In this document: piece after piece, positions 6,755 through 14,265 of the stretch | How positions within the stretch are numbered: the first letter of the stretch is position 1 | Layout of the letters: each line of letters begins with the position of its first letter | Assembly (NCBI GenBank): GCA_024434165.1 | Contig: QMIW01000031.1 | Span: 1-41,464, forward strand | From: Chloroflexota bacterium | GTDB lineage: Bacteria > Chloroflexota > Anaerolineae > Anaerolineales > Villigracilaceae | Direction of reading: 5' to 3' | DNA: 41,464 bases | Position numbers and translations under genes: made by a program | Notes under the pieces: generated by a model | Databases searched by the model: none | Told to the model about the DNA's origin: nothing | The model's input: the letters and a program-made list of their open reading frames with translations, nothing else

Positions 6755-8443
6755 ATGAAACGATTACGCTGGCAGATTTTGGTTGTTGCCGTCACGCTGG
6801 TCATTGTGGCTTTGCTCTTGTTGAGCCAGCAGCCGGTGAGCGTCATTACCCTGCCCGAAGCCGCACCCGGCGGAATTTATACCGAGGCGTTGATCGGCTC
6901 GATGGGGCGATTGAACCCCATGCTGGATTGGAACAACCCCGCCGACCGCGATGTGAACCGGCTGATCTTCAGCAGCCTGGTCCGGTTTGACGCGCGCGGC
7001 TTGCCCCAGCCCGACCTGGCTGAGTCGTGGGGCGTCTCCGCCGACGGCACGGTCTACAACTTCACCATCCGCCCCAACGCCGTCTGGCATGACGGGCAGC
7101 CCGTCACAAGCGACGACGTGCTTTTCACCATCGAGTTGATCAAAAGCACGGGTTCGCTCTTCCCGCCGGACATCAAGGATATGTGGTCGCAGATCGAGGT
7201 CAAGCGCCTTGACGACAAGACCTTCCAATTCAAACTGCCCGAGCCGTTCGCCCCGTTTTTGGATTACACCACCTTCGGCGTCCTGCCGAAGCACTTGCTC
7301 GAAACCGTTCCCGCCGACCAGTTAGCCAGCGCGGAATTCAACCTCAAGCCGGTTGGTTCCGGTCCGTATAAATTCGAGCGCCTGCTCACCAGCGGCGGAC
7401 AGATCAGCGGCGTGGTGCTGGTTGCCAACCAGCAGTTCTACGCCCAGCCGCCGTTCATCGAACAGGTCGTCTTCCGCTATTACCCGAACAGCGCCGCCGC
7501 CTTCGATGCCTACAAACAGGGAGAAGTGCTCGGCATCAGCCAGTTGACCGAGGATGTGCTGCCGGCCGCGTTGGCGGAACCGACGCTGTCGGTGCACACC
7601 AGCAGGCTGCCGCAAATGGGTTTGGTGTTCCTGAACCTCAACAACCCCGCGGTCTCTTTCCTTCAAAACGAAAAAGTTCGCCGGGCATTGATGCTTGGCG
7701 TGAACCGCAGCATCATCGTTTCGCATATCCTGAAGGGTCAAGCCATCGTTGCGGATGGACCCATCCTGCCGGGCGCGTGGGCGTATTACGAAGAGATCGA
7801 AAAACTGAGTTACGACCCGGATGCCGCCATCCAGCTGCTCACCGACGAAGGATTTGTTTACACCGCCGGGAGCGATGTGCGCTCCAAAGACGGTCAACCC
7901 CTGACCTTTACGCTGGTTCACCCCAACGATGAGACTCATACGCTGATTGCGCAAGCCATCCAGGCGGACTGGGCGTTGATCGGCGTCAAAATCGAACTGC
8001 AAGCCGTCGCTTATGACTCACTGGTGAACGACTTCCTCGTCCCGCGCAATTATCAAGCCGCCCTCGCGGACTTGAACACCGCCCGCACGCCGGACCCCGA
8101 CCCGTATCTCTTCTGGCATCAATCCGAGGCAACGGGCGGGCAGAATTACTCGCAGTGGGACAACCGCACAGCGAGCGAATTCCTCGAAACCGCGCGCGTC
8201 TCGGCGGATTTTGCGGAACGCGCCCGCCTCTACCGCAACTTCCAGGTCGTCTTTGCAAAGGAATTGCCGTCCCTGCCGTTGTATTACCCCGTCTATTCCT
8301 ACGGCGTGGATGTGCAGGTGCAGGGCGTTCAAGTTGCGCCGCTGTACGACACCAGCGACCGCCTGGCTCTGATTGGCGAATGGTATCTGGTGACGCGCCG
8401 TACGCTCGAAGAACAAACGCCGGCGCCGACCACCGCGCCGTAA
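6755..8443 (+). CDS. Family-5 ABC transporter substrate-binding protein (DppA/OppA-like)
   Basis: 562 residues from the ATG at 6755. An uncleaved-looking signal or anchor helix (MKRLRWQILVVAVTLVIVAL) has no lipobox Cys, so the protein is probably membrane-tethered. The extracytoplasmic body shows family-5 signatures: GRLNPMLDWN, then LIFSSLVRFD, LPQPDLAESWGVSADGTVYNF, and VWHDGQPVTSDDVLFTIELIK. Members deliver peptides, nickel or other oligomers to DppBC/OppBC permeases; none are encoded nearby, so this is an orphan binding protein or shares a distant permease. A GTG at 6731 after GAGGGG could add eight residues; the ATG is preferred because the signal helix begins there. An Ala/Thr/Pro tail ends the protein. 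Confidence 0.9.
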   Translation: MKRLRWQILVVAVTLVIVALLLLSQQPVSVITLPEAAPGGIYTEALIGSMGRLNPMLDWNNPADRDVNRLIFSSLVRFDARGLPQPDLAESWGVSADGTVYNFTIRPNAVWHDGQPVTSDDVLFTIELIKSTGSLFPPDIKDMWSQIEVKRLDDKTFQFKLPEPFAPFLDYTTFGVLPKHLLETVPADQLASAEFNLKPVGSGPYKFERLLTSGGQISGVVLVANQQFYAQPPFIEQVVFRYYPNSAAAFDAYKQGEVLGISQLTEDVLPAALAEPTLSVHTSRLPQMGLVFLNLNNPAVSFLQNEKVRRALMLGVNRSIIVSHILKGQAIVADGPILPGAWAYYEEIEKLSYDPDAAIQLLTDEGFVYTAGSDVRSKDGQPLTFTLVHPNDETHTLIAQAIQADWALIGVKIELQAVAYDSLVNDFLVPRNYQAALADLNTARTPDPDPYLFWHQSEATGGQNYSQWDNRTASEFLETARVSADFAERARLYRNFQVVFAKELPSLPLYYPVYSYGVDVQVQGVQVAPLYDTSDRLALIGEWYLVTRRTLEEQTPAPTTAP

Positions 8444-8448
8444 TTTCT

Positions 8449-8532
8449 GTACCGCGAGATTCTTGCCCTGAGCATGTCGAAGGGTATCTCGCAACCACCC
8501 TTGAACACAAGGCGACATAAATGTCGCGGTAC
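8449..8532. repeat. 84-bp multi-hairpin palindromic element
   Basis: Perfect 9-bp terminal inverted repeats (GTACCGCGA 8449-8457, TCGCGGTAC 8524-8532) enclose further palindromes: GCGAGAT/ATCTCGC (8454-8460 with 8486-8492) around a CCCT...AGGG stem, CCTTG/CAAGG (8499-8512), and GCGACAT/ATGTCGC (8512-8527). The whole can be drawn as a cloverleaf-like structure. It fills the gap before the M20 peptidase gene and stops just short of its ribosome-binding site. Confidence 0.8.
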
Positions 8533-8551
8533 GTAAAAAAGGAGAAAAATT

Positions 8552-9922
8552 ATGCCCGCCCCACAGGAAGCATTGAAATACGTTCGTACCAACCGCGAAC
8601 GATTCTTGAATGAGTTGAAAGAGTTTGTTGGCATCCCTTCGGTCTCCACGCTGGACGAGCACAAAGCCGACGTCCAGCGCGCGGCGGAATGGGTGGCGGG
8701 TCAACTGCGCTCGCTCGGCATGGACAAGGTCCAGATCATGCCCACTGCCGGGCATCCCGTCGTCTACGGCGAGTGGATGCGCGCGGGCAAATCCGCTCCC
8801 ACCATCATGATCTACGGGCATTACGATGTCCAGCCGGTGGACCCGATCGAACTCTGGACGTCGGACCCGTTCAAGGCGGAGGCGCGAGGCGATTATCTCT
8901 TCGGGCGCGGCTCCTCCGATATGAAGGGTCAGGTTGTGGCGTCGCTCAAAGCCGTCGAAGCGATTGTCCGCACGACGGGATTGCCGGTCAACGTCAAGTG
9001 GCTGGTCGAGGGTGAGGAGGAGATCGGCTCGGAACATCTCGGCGATTTCATCAAAGAGCATAAAAAGATGCTCGCCTGCGATTATTGTTTGAACCCCGAT
9101 GCAGGCATGATCGCGCCCGACAAACCCACCATCACCACCGGCTTGCGCGGGCTGGCTTATTTTGAATTGAAAGTATACGGTCCCGGCAAAGACCTGCACT
9201 CCGGTTTGTTCGGCGGCACGATTCACAACCCCGCCCAGGCGTTGATCGAACTCGTGGCGGGCATGCACGATAAAAATGGAAGGATCACCCTGCCGGGCTT
9301 CTACGACAAGGTCCGCAAGTTGAGCAAAAAGGAACGCGAGGATTTCAAACGCCTGCCGGTCACGAACAGGGAATTGATTCAAATGACTGGCGTGCCTGCG
9401 CTGTGGGGCGAGCCGCAGTTCATCCCCGCCGAGCGCGTGGGTGCGCGCCCAACCCTCGAAGTCAACGGCTTGCTTTCCGGCTTCACCGGGCAGGGCTCAA
9501 AGACGGTCTTGCCCGCCTGGGCGATGGCGAAGATTTCCTGCCGCCTCGTGCCGGATCAAACCCCCGAAGAGACCGAAAAGCAGCTGCGCGCCTATCTCAA
9601 AAAGAACGCGCCCAAGACCATCCGCTGGGAATTGATCAACCTGCACAACGCCGGCGCGGCGTTGACCGAAACCGATTCGGTTGGCGTACAGGCGCTGGCG
9701 CAGGCGCTTCAGAACGTGTGGGGCAGGCGCCCATACTTCAAGCGCGAAGGCGGCTCCATCGGCTCGGTGGTGCTGCTGCAAAAATACGTCGGCGCGGATT
9801 CCCTGCTCACCGGTTTCGGCTTGCCCGACGACAACGTCCACTCGCCGAACGAACGCATGCACCTGCCCACCTGGTATAAAGGCATCGAAGCGTTCACACA
9901 CTTTTTCTACAATTTCCTGTAG
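8552..9922 (+). CDS. M20-family metallopeptidase (dipeptidase, ArgE/DapE/CNDP-like)
   Basis: 456 residues, the usual size for the M20 dipeptidase branch. The two-zinc site is intact: IYGHYDVQP (His90, Asp92), GRGSSDMKGQ (Asp123), VEGEEEIGS (Glu155-157), an Asp near 183, and NVHSPNE near the C-terminus. The middle part has the lid/dimerisation domain with KDLHSGLFGG. It should hydrolyse dipeptides or N-acylated amino acids in the cytoplasm; the exact substrate is not readable. The ATG at 8552 follows AAAAAGGAGAAAAATT, a good site. The upstream neighbour is an oligopeptide-type binding protein, suggesting peptide use. The TAG stop lies within a 13-bp repeat at 9919. Confidence 0.93.
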   Translation: MPAPQEALKYVRTNRERFLNELKEFVGIPSVSTLDEHKADVQRAAEWVAGQLRSLGMDKVQIMPTAGHPVVYGEWMRAGKSAPTIMIYGHYDVQPVDPIELWTSDPFKAEARGDYLFGRGSSDMKGQVVASLKAVEAIVRTTGLPVNVKWLVEGEEEIGSEHLGDFIKEHKKMLACDYCLNPDAGMIAPDKPTITTGLRGLAYFELKVYGPGKDLHSGLFGGTIHNPAQALIELVAGMHDKNGRITLPGFYDKVRKLSKKEREDFKRLPVTNRELIQMTGVPALWGEPQFIPAERVGARPTLEVNGLLSGFTGQGSKTVLPAWAMAKISCRLVPDQTPEETEKQLRAYLKKNAPKTIRWELINLHNAGAALTETDSVGVQALAQALQNVWGRRPYFKREGGSIGSVVLLQKYVGADSLLTGFGLPDDNVHSPNERMHLPTWYKGIEAFTHFFYNFL

Positions 9923-9977
9923 AACAAGTCTATAGACTTGTTCTACTAGACTTGTTCTACAGACTTGCTCTACAGAC
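9919..9977. repeat. 13-bp repeat cluster (AGACTTGTTCTAC family), copy 2
   Basis: One inverted 13-mer (GTAGAACAAGTCT, 9919-9931) faces three direct copies of AGACTTGTTCTAC (9934-9946, 9948-9960, 9961-9973 with one change), followed by AGAC. The first arm supplies the stop codon of the peptidase gene, and the last copy ends 12 bases before the next ATG. Confidence 0.9.
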
Positions 9978-9984
9978 AAAAATT

Positions 9985-10875
9985 ATGGAAGATCGAATAA
10001 TCACCTACGGCGGTCAAGCCGTGATCGAGGGCGTGATGATGCGCGGGCAAAAAGCCTTTGCGGTTGCCATGCGCGCACCCGACGGCAATATTGTCGTTCA
10101 CACCGAGAAACTGGCGAACGTCTATCGCTCGAAGATCACGAAAATCCCTTTTTTGCGCGGGGTTATTTTGCTTTGGGATGCGCTGGGATTGGGGATGCGC
10201 GCGCTGACTCTTTCTGCGAACACGCAAACCGGCGAGGACGAAAAACTGGAGGGCGCGCCTCTTTACCTGACCGTGGGGCTGTCCCTGACCATCGGCATTG
10301 GACTCTTCTTTTTGCTCCCCGCCGGGATCGGCGGCTGGGTGGAACATTCCTTTTTGCAAACCGGTTCTGCGGTGTGGGCGGGCAACCTGCTGGAAGGCGT
10401 GCTTCGTTTATTGCTGCTGATCGGTTACATTTGGGCGATCGGCTTCATGCCGGATATCAGGCGCGTGTTCCAATATCACGGTGCGGAGCATAAAACCATC
10501 AACGCCTACGAAGCGGGCGCGGAGTTGACGCCTGAAAACGTGGAAAAATATCCCATCGAGCATCCGCGCTGCGGCACGGCGTTCCTGCTGACGCTGGTTT
10601 TGCTTTCCATTCTGGTCTTCACCGCGCTGGGACCGCTGCCCATCATCTGGCGGCTTGCCACGCGCGTTCTGTTCATTCCCATTTTGGCGGGCATCGCCGT
10701 CGAATACATCCGCTTCACGGCGAATCATTTGGGCAACCCCATCGTGAAATGGATGATCAAGCCCAACCTGGCGTTGCAGCGTCTCACCACGCGCCCGCCC
10801 GACCACGCCATGCTGGAAGTTGCCATCCAATCCTTCCAGTCCATGCGCAAGGCAGAGGCGGAGATTGTAACGTAA
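9985..10875 (+). CDS. DUF1385 / YqhQ-family membrane protein
   Basis: 296 residues. Family marks are GGQAVIEGVMMRGQKAFAVA at the N-terminus, VFQYHGAEHKTINAYEAG in the middle and IEHPRCGTAFLLTLV later, with four to five membrane helices (about 85-110, 125-155, 195-220, 225-245). The His/Glu/Cys motifs led to its description as a possible metal-dependent protein, but its reaction is not established. The start is the ATG at 9985; a TTG further upstream lies inside the repeat cluster. No ribosome-binding site is visible before the ATG, perhaps because the repeat displaced it, so expression may depend on the upstream gene. It ends just before a long hairpin terminator. Confidence 0.88.
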   Translation: MEDRIITYGGQAVIEGVMMRGQKAFAVAMRAPDGNIVVHTEKLANVYRSKITKIPFLRGVILLWDALGLGMRALTLSANTQTGEDEKLEGAPLYLTVGLSLTIGIGLFFLLPAGIGGWVEHSFLQTGSAVWAGNLLEGVLRLLLLIGYIWAIGFMPDIRRVFQYHGAEHKTINAYEAGAELTPENVEKYPIEHPRCGTAFLLTLVLLSILVFTALGPLPIIWRLATRVLFIPILAGIAVEYIRFTANHLGNPIVKWMIKPNLALQRLTTRPPDHAMLEVAIQSFQSMRKAEAEIVT

Positions 10876-10907
10876 CGCTTGTAGTGCAAAATTCCATCTT
10901 GCGCTGC
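10872..10907. repeat. Short intergenic element, copy 2 (GTAACGC ... GCGCTGC ends)
   Basis: Begins GTAACGC and ends CATCTTGCGCTGC, matching the ends of the element at 1756-1782 in opposite orientation, with a different centre. It overlaps the last codons of the DUF1385 gene. Confidence 0.45.
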
Positions 10908-10909
10908 CC

Positions 10910-10955
10910 AATAAAGGACCTGACCGGTTTCTAAAAATTGGTCGGGTCCTTTATT
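10910..10955. terminator. Intrinsic terminator after the DUF1385 gene
   Basis: A 16-bp stem, AATAAAGGACCTGACC (10910-10925) with GGTCGGGTCCTTTATT (10940-10955), with one G-U pair and a 14-base loop. It is A-rich on the left and T-rich on the right, so it can act on both strands. The remaining gap to 11074 holds a GC-rich repeat (10982-11004) and no gene. Confidence 0.85.
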
Positions 10956-10981
10956 AGATCTCCTGTGTAGGTGCTCCCGCT

Positions 10982-11004
10982 GCCGTCCTCGGCGGCGGGG
11001 ACGC
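10982..11004. repeat. 23-bp GC-rich repeat shared with 41415-41437
   Basis: A stretch beginning GCCGTCCTCGGCGG and ending GGGGACGC is identical over 23 bases to 41415-41437. Both copies lie in non-coding DNA. Confidence 0.8.
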
Positions 11005-11074
11005 GAAGTATAAACAGGACTTTTGCAAGAGATCTATCATTTCCTGTTCATTTTGCTTTGATAGCATCCCAGCC

Positions 11075-11941
11075 ATGAAACGCAGACTTTGGTTGATCCC
11101 TGCGGGGCTGCTGGTTTTGGCTGGCGTCTATTTTCTCTTCACGCTTGGAAGGCCCGCGCCGGTTCCGGTCAAGCGCGAATTGTATGAAGGCGTAATCTAT
11201 CACCGCATCGTCCGTTATCTGCCGCACGCGATGATCGCACACGTGGTTGTGATTGACCGAAAAGCGGGAGGGATGAGTTTTCTCGTCACGCCGGGAGACG
11301 ATGTGGAGCAGGGCGCTATCCGCGCGCGGACGACCTCCGAATTCCTCGAAGAGTTCGACGCGCAGATTGCCGTCAACGGCGACGAGTTCTTTCCGTGGTG
11401 GTCGCGCAGCCCGGTGGATTATTACCCCCACAGCGGCGACCCAGTCACGCCGAGCGGTTTCGCCGCCTCTGGCGGTGATGTTTATGCCGACGGCTTGCAG
11501 AACGAGGAACCCGAGCCGACGCTTTACGTCAGCCGTCGAAACGAAATCACCTTCAATCAGCCGCCGAACCGGGTCTTCCATGCGCTCTCCGGCGACCGCA
11601 TTTTGATTCAAGGCGGCGAGATCGTGGAAGGTTTGGATGATTCGATTGTCCATCCGCGCACGGCGATCGGCGTCAACCGCAACGGGCGGTATGTGATTCT
11701 CGTCGTTGTGGATGGGCGTCAGCCGTTCTACAGCGCAGGCGCCACGTTTCGGGAACTGGCGGAATTACTCCGGGATTTCGACGCTCATTATGCGATGGCG
11801 CTGGATGGGGGCGGATCGTCCACGCTGGTGGCGGAGGGGGAGGACGGCAAGGCGGTCGTTTTGAATTCGCCGGTTGACAACTACATTCCGGGTAGGGAGC
11901 GCCCGGTGGCGAATCATTTCGGGGTTTTTGTGAACCGCTAA
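11075..11941 (+). CDS. NAGPA-type phosphodiester glycosidase domain protein
   Basis: 288 residues. An N-terminal membrane helix (about 6-24) anchors a single extracytoplasmic domain of the phosphodiester glycosidase family (mammalian NAGPA and bacterial YngK/DUF2233 relatives). The marks are QIAVNGDEFF, VHPRTAIGVNRNGRYVILVVVDGRQP, YAMALDGGGSSTLV and the closing RPVANHFGVFVN. The family removes N-acetylglucosamine linked through a phosphodiester, or trims related envelope sugars. The ATG at 11075 follows the usual pattern of Lys/Arg residues before the helix; no clear ribosome-binding site precedes it. A terminator follows 54 bases after the stop. Confidence 0.88.
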   Translation: MKRRLWLIPAGLLVLAGVYFLFTLGRPAPVPVKRELYEGVIYHRIVRYLPHAMIAHVVVIDRKAGGMSFLVTPGDDVEQGAIRARTTSEFLEEFDAQIAVNGDEFFPWWSRSPVDYYPHSGDPVTPSGFAASGGDVYADGLQNEEPEPTLYVSRRNEITFNQPPNRVFHALSGDRILIQGGEIVEGLDDSIVHPRTAIGVNRNGRYVILVVVDGRQPFYSAGATFRELAELLRDFDAHYAMALDGGGSSTLVAEGEDGKAVVLNSPVDNYIPGRERPVANHFGVFVNR

Positions 11942-11995
11942 ACGGTCCGGTTTGAAGCGCGGGGGGTGAATCGAAAATTCATCGAAGCAGGAGCG

Positions 11996-12028
11996 GCGAT
12001 TCGATTGACTCAATCGAATCGCTTTTTT
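11996..12028 (+). terminator. Intrinsic terminator after the glycosidase gene
   Basis: Near-perfect inverted repeat GCGATTCGATTGA-C-TCAATCGAATCGC followed by TTTTTT: a textbook terminator for the upstream gene. Confidence 0.92.
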
Positions 12029-12250
12029 GTTTCCATAATCCATCGCAACTATTCTGCAATATCGCCGCAATCGTGCTGTAATGCGCCATTCGCAACCCTA
12101 CTTATAGAATGTAATAGAGCGTTGCTTTCAGATTTGCATCAATCTTCGCCGGTCTCCGGCAGTTTGGAGGAAATAAGACCGAAATTGTAAGCAATATCCT
12201 GCCGCAGCCTTAATTTTTTACTTCACTTGACTCTTCAAGGAGAATGAATA
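12029..12250 (+). other. Non-coding leader region before the cohesin-dockerin cluster
   Basis: No gene is visible here. One local structure stands out: CGGTCT (12150-12155) can pair with AGACCG (12176-12181) with CC/GG inside, making a small hairpin about 70 bases before the next gene. TATAGA/TAGAAT at 12103-12110 could be a -10 box, but no matching -35 was seen. A good ribosome-binding site, AAGGAG (12238-12243), ends the region. No known riboswitch consensus was recognised. Confidence 0.4.
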
Positions 12251-13486
12251 ATGAAAAACAGTCATTTGGTACGTATTGCCCTGTTGATTGTGATGCTGGT
12301 CGGTGTGTTCAGCGCCGCTGTGCCGGTGCAGGCCATGGATGTACTGCCTGCGCAAATCATCATCCGCAGCACCACCTTTTGGGATGCCATCTTCAGCGGA
12401 ACGGTGAACTCCAACCGCTATGAGCGCTGGTCGCTTCAGATTGACGAAGCCACGGGCTTTTCCGTGACTGTAACCACCCAGACGGGCGACCTGGTGCCTG
12501 CAATTTATTTGCTGGATGCCAGCGAGAACGAAATCACGCACGTGAACGGTACGCTTTCGGAAACGGTCCTCACCACGAACCAGCCCGCGGGCGATTACTT
12601 CATTCAGGTCCAGCCTGTTTCCGGCGGCGGGACGTATAACATGGCGATTCGCAAAACCGTCCCGGTGGAAGACCCCAATGTGACGATTGTCTTGAACCCG
12701 GCGAGCATCCTGGTTGGCGAGACCGCCACCGCCACCGTTTTCCTGAACAACATCCCGCAGGGCGGCTATACAAGCGCGGAATTCACCTGCACGTATAACC
12801 CTGCCTTGATCGAAGTGAGCAACATCGCCGAATCGGGCCTCTTCGGCAGCGATGCCGTGGTTGCGCTCAATGGTCCGCAGAATGGGACGTTCATCTTCGC
12901 CATTGCGGGCAGTAACGGGCGGAAAGCCGCCACCGACGGAGCGGTCTTTGCCTTTTCTGTGAGGGGCTTGCAGGCGGGGCAAGCCACCATTGACTGCCAG
13001 GCGCGAGTCTCGACGGGCGGCGCGCTGACGACGATTGAGTCCAGCCCGATCACGCTGACCATCGCCGAACCCGAAGGCACGCTGACCGGGACCGTGCTTG
13101 CGACCAAGACAGTGACCGTTACGCTCTACAACCCGGATTCAACCGTGGCAGACACGACCACCGCCGATGCGAACGGAAATTTCAGTTTGAGCGCGCCGGC
13201 GGGTTCCTATACTGTGATCGCCTCTGCGCCGGGCTTCCTGAACGCCCAGGGCACGCCCACCCTCACCGCCGGAGGCACCACCACGATGCAGACCGTCAGC
13301 CTCCCGGCAGGCGATATTGACGGAAACGATGTGATTGACCAGTTCGATGCCCTCACCATCGGCATGAACTACAACCTTGCTGAACCCGATGCCGCCGATC
13401 TCAACGATGACGGAACGATCAACGTCCTCGACCTGGAGCTGCTCGCGGCGAATTACCGCCTGTCTGGCGCGCTTGCCTGGCAGTAG
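12251..13486 (+). CDS. Secreted PPC-cohesin-CarboxypepD_reg-dockerin protein
   Basis: 411 residues with a Sec signal peptide (cleavage near VQA, residue 28). Modules in order: a pre-peptidase C-terminal (PPC) like beta domain, about 45-135 (RYERWSLQI, GDYFIQV); a cohesin-like domain, 143-271 (SILVGETATATVFLNNI, FTCTYNPALIEVS, then TDGAVFAF), with Cys180 and Cys249 as a possible disulfide pair; a carboxypeptidase-regulatory-like Ig domain, 277-350 (GFLNAQG); and a type I dockerin, 353-405, with two calcium loops DIDGNDVIDQFD and DLNDDGTINVLD. No catalytic domain is present, so it is probably a structural or adaptor protein outside the cell. The C-terminal 270 residues are closely similar to the protein at 14266, pointing to duplication. 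AAGGAG precedes the ATG. Confidence 0.85.
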   Translation: MKNSHLVRIALLIVMLVGVFSAAVPVQAMDVLPAQIIIRSTTFWDAIFSGTVNSNRYERWSLQIDEATGFSVTVTTQTGDLVPAIYLLDASENEITHVNGTLSETVLTTNQPAGDYFIQVQPVSGGGTYNMAIRKTVPVEDPNVTIVLNPASILVGETATATVFLNNIPQGGYTSAEFTCTYNPALIEVSNIAESGLFGSDAVVALNGPQNGTFIFAIAGSNGRKAATDGAVFAFSVRGLQAGQATIDCQARVSTGGALTTIESSPITLTIAEPEGTLTGTVLATKTVTVTLYNPDSTVADTTTADANGNFSLSAPAGSYTVIASAPGFLNAQGTPTLTAGGTTTMQTVSLPAGDIDGNDVIDQFDALTIGMNYNLAEPDAADLNDDGTINVLDLELLAANYRLSGALAWQ

Positions 13487-13506
13487 ACATCCAAACATCA
13501 ATGCTG

Positions 13507-13534
13507 GGACGCGCTGACGCATGTCGGCGCGTCC
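13507..13534 (+). other. Intercistronic hairpin between the first two cohesin genes
   Basis: GGACGCGC pairs with GCGCGTCC, with an inner GAC/GTC. It has no T-run, so it is probably a stability or processing hairpin within the cluster. It ends 15 bases before the next ATG. Confidence 0.6.
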
Positions 13535-13549
13535 TCTTCGGAGTTATCA

Positions 13550-14209
13550 ATGAAAAAAATCATTCTATTGTTAACGGTGTTCTTCTGTCTTTTCCCGGCT
13601 GCGCGCGCGCAGGCTCAAACCCCGGAAACGATTTGGATCACGGCAAGCACAACCAGTTTCAAGACCGGTGAAACCGTGATCGTGACCGTCAATGCAATTT
13701 CCGCTTCCCCGATTCAAGGCATTACGTTCCAAATCCGCTACGACCCGGCTTGCCTCGAGCCGGTGAACGCTGCCACGTCCATCCCCGGCATGAACGGCTT
13801 GTCTCTGCCGCAGACGCCGGGATTGCTGGATGCCTCCTTTGCCAGTACCACGCCCCAGATGGCAAACGGCGTGATCGCCGAGGCGCGTTTTGTCACGCTG
13901 GGGGCTTGCCAAACCACCCTGACGCTCGAAAGTGCGGCGCTTGTCGTCAAGAATGAATCCGGGTTTGCCACGCCGTTGGAAAGCGTAACCATCGGCGAGA
14001 AGTCGCTGGCGCTTTCCGTAAGCGCGGAAAAGGGATCGGAGTCGGATGCGCCGCTGTTGGGCACCCCGCTGGCGCTGGGCGTCGAGCCGCAGACTACGGA
14101 TTCACCGCTTTCCACCGGGACGATTATCGTTCTCTCCATCATTGGGGTACTGCTGGTCATTGGCATTTTCATTCTTATCCGAATCCTGAGAAGCAACGAC
14201 GACCGCTAG
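13550..14209 (+). CDS. Membrane-anchored single-cohesin protein
   Basis: 219 residues: signal peptide (1-22, ending ARAQA), one cohesin-like domain at about 26-148 (TSFKTGETVIVTVNAIS, ITFQIRYDPACLEPV, then NGVIAEARFVTLG), a Ser/Pro/Thr spacer, and a C-terminal membrane helix at about 186-210 followed by a short positively charged tail (RILRSNDDR). This is the layout of a surface anchor: the cohesin faces outward and can hold a dockerin-bearing partner. Both neighbours carry dockerins, so it is the obvious candidate receptor for them. A CGGAG site lies about 7 bases before the ATG. There is no S-layer (SLH) domain, unlike clostridial anchoring proteins. Cohesin assignment is by motif and layout only. 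Confidence 0.8.
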   Translation: MKKIILLLTVFFCLFPAARAQAQTPETIWITASTTSFKTGETVIVTVNAISASPIQGITFQIRYDPACLEPVNAATSIPGMNGLSLPQTPGLLDASFASTTPQMANGVIAEARFVTLGACQTTLTLESAALVVKNESGFATPLESVTIGEKSLALSVSAEKGSESDAPLLGTPLALGVEPQTTDSPLSTGTIIVLSIIGVLLVIGIFILIRILRSNDDR

Positions 14210-14265
14210 GGACTGAACAACCCGGGCGGCGCTTCTCCGGCGCATGTTTCAACAGGATGTCAGCC

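Noticed and set aside
8018-9382. 454-codon minus-strand frame under the M20 peptidase
   Set aside because: Antisense shadow; the plus strand has a full set of M20 metal ligands and a good ribosome-binding site.
12029-12250. Riboswitch (c-di-GMP or other) before the cohesin cluster
   Set aside because: Only a small hairpin is seen; the conserved core bases of known riboswitch classes were not found.
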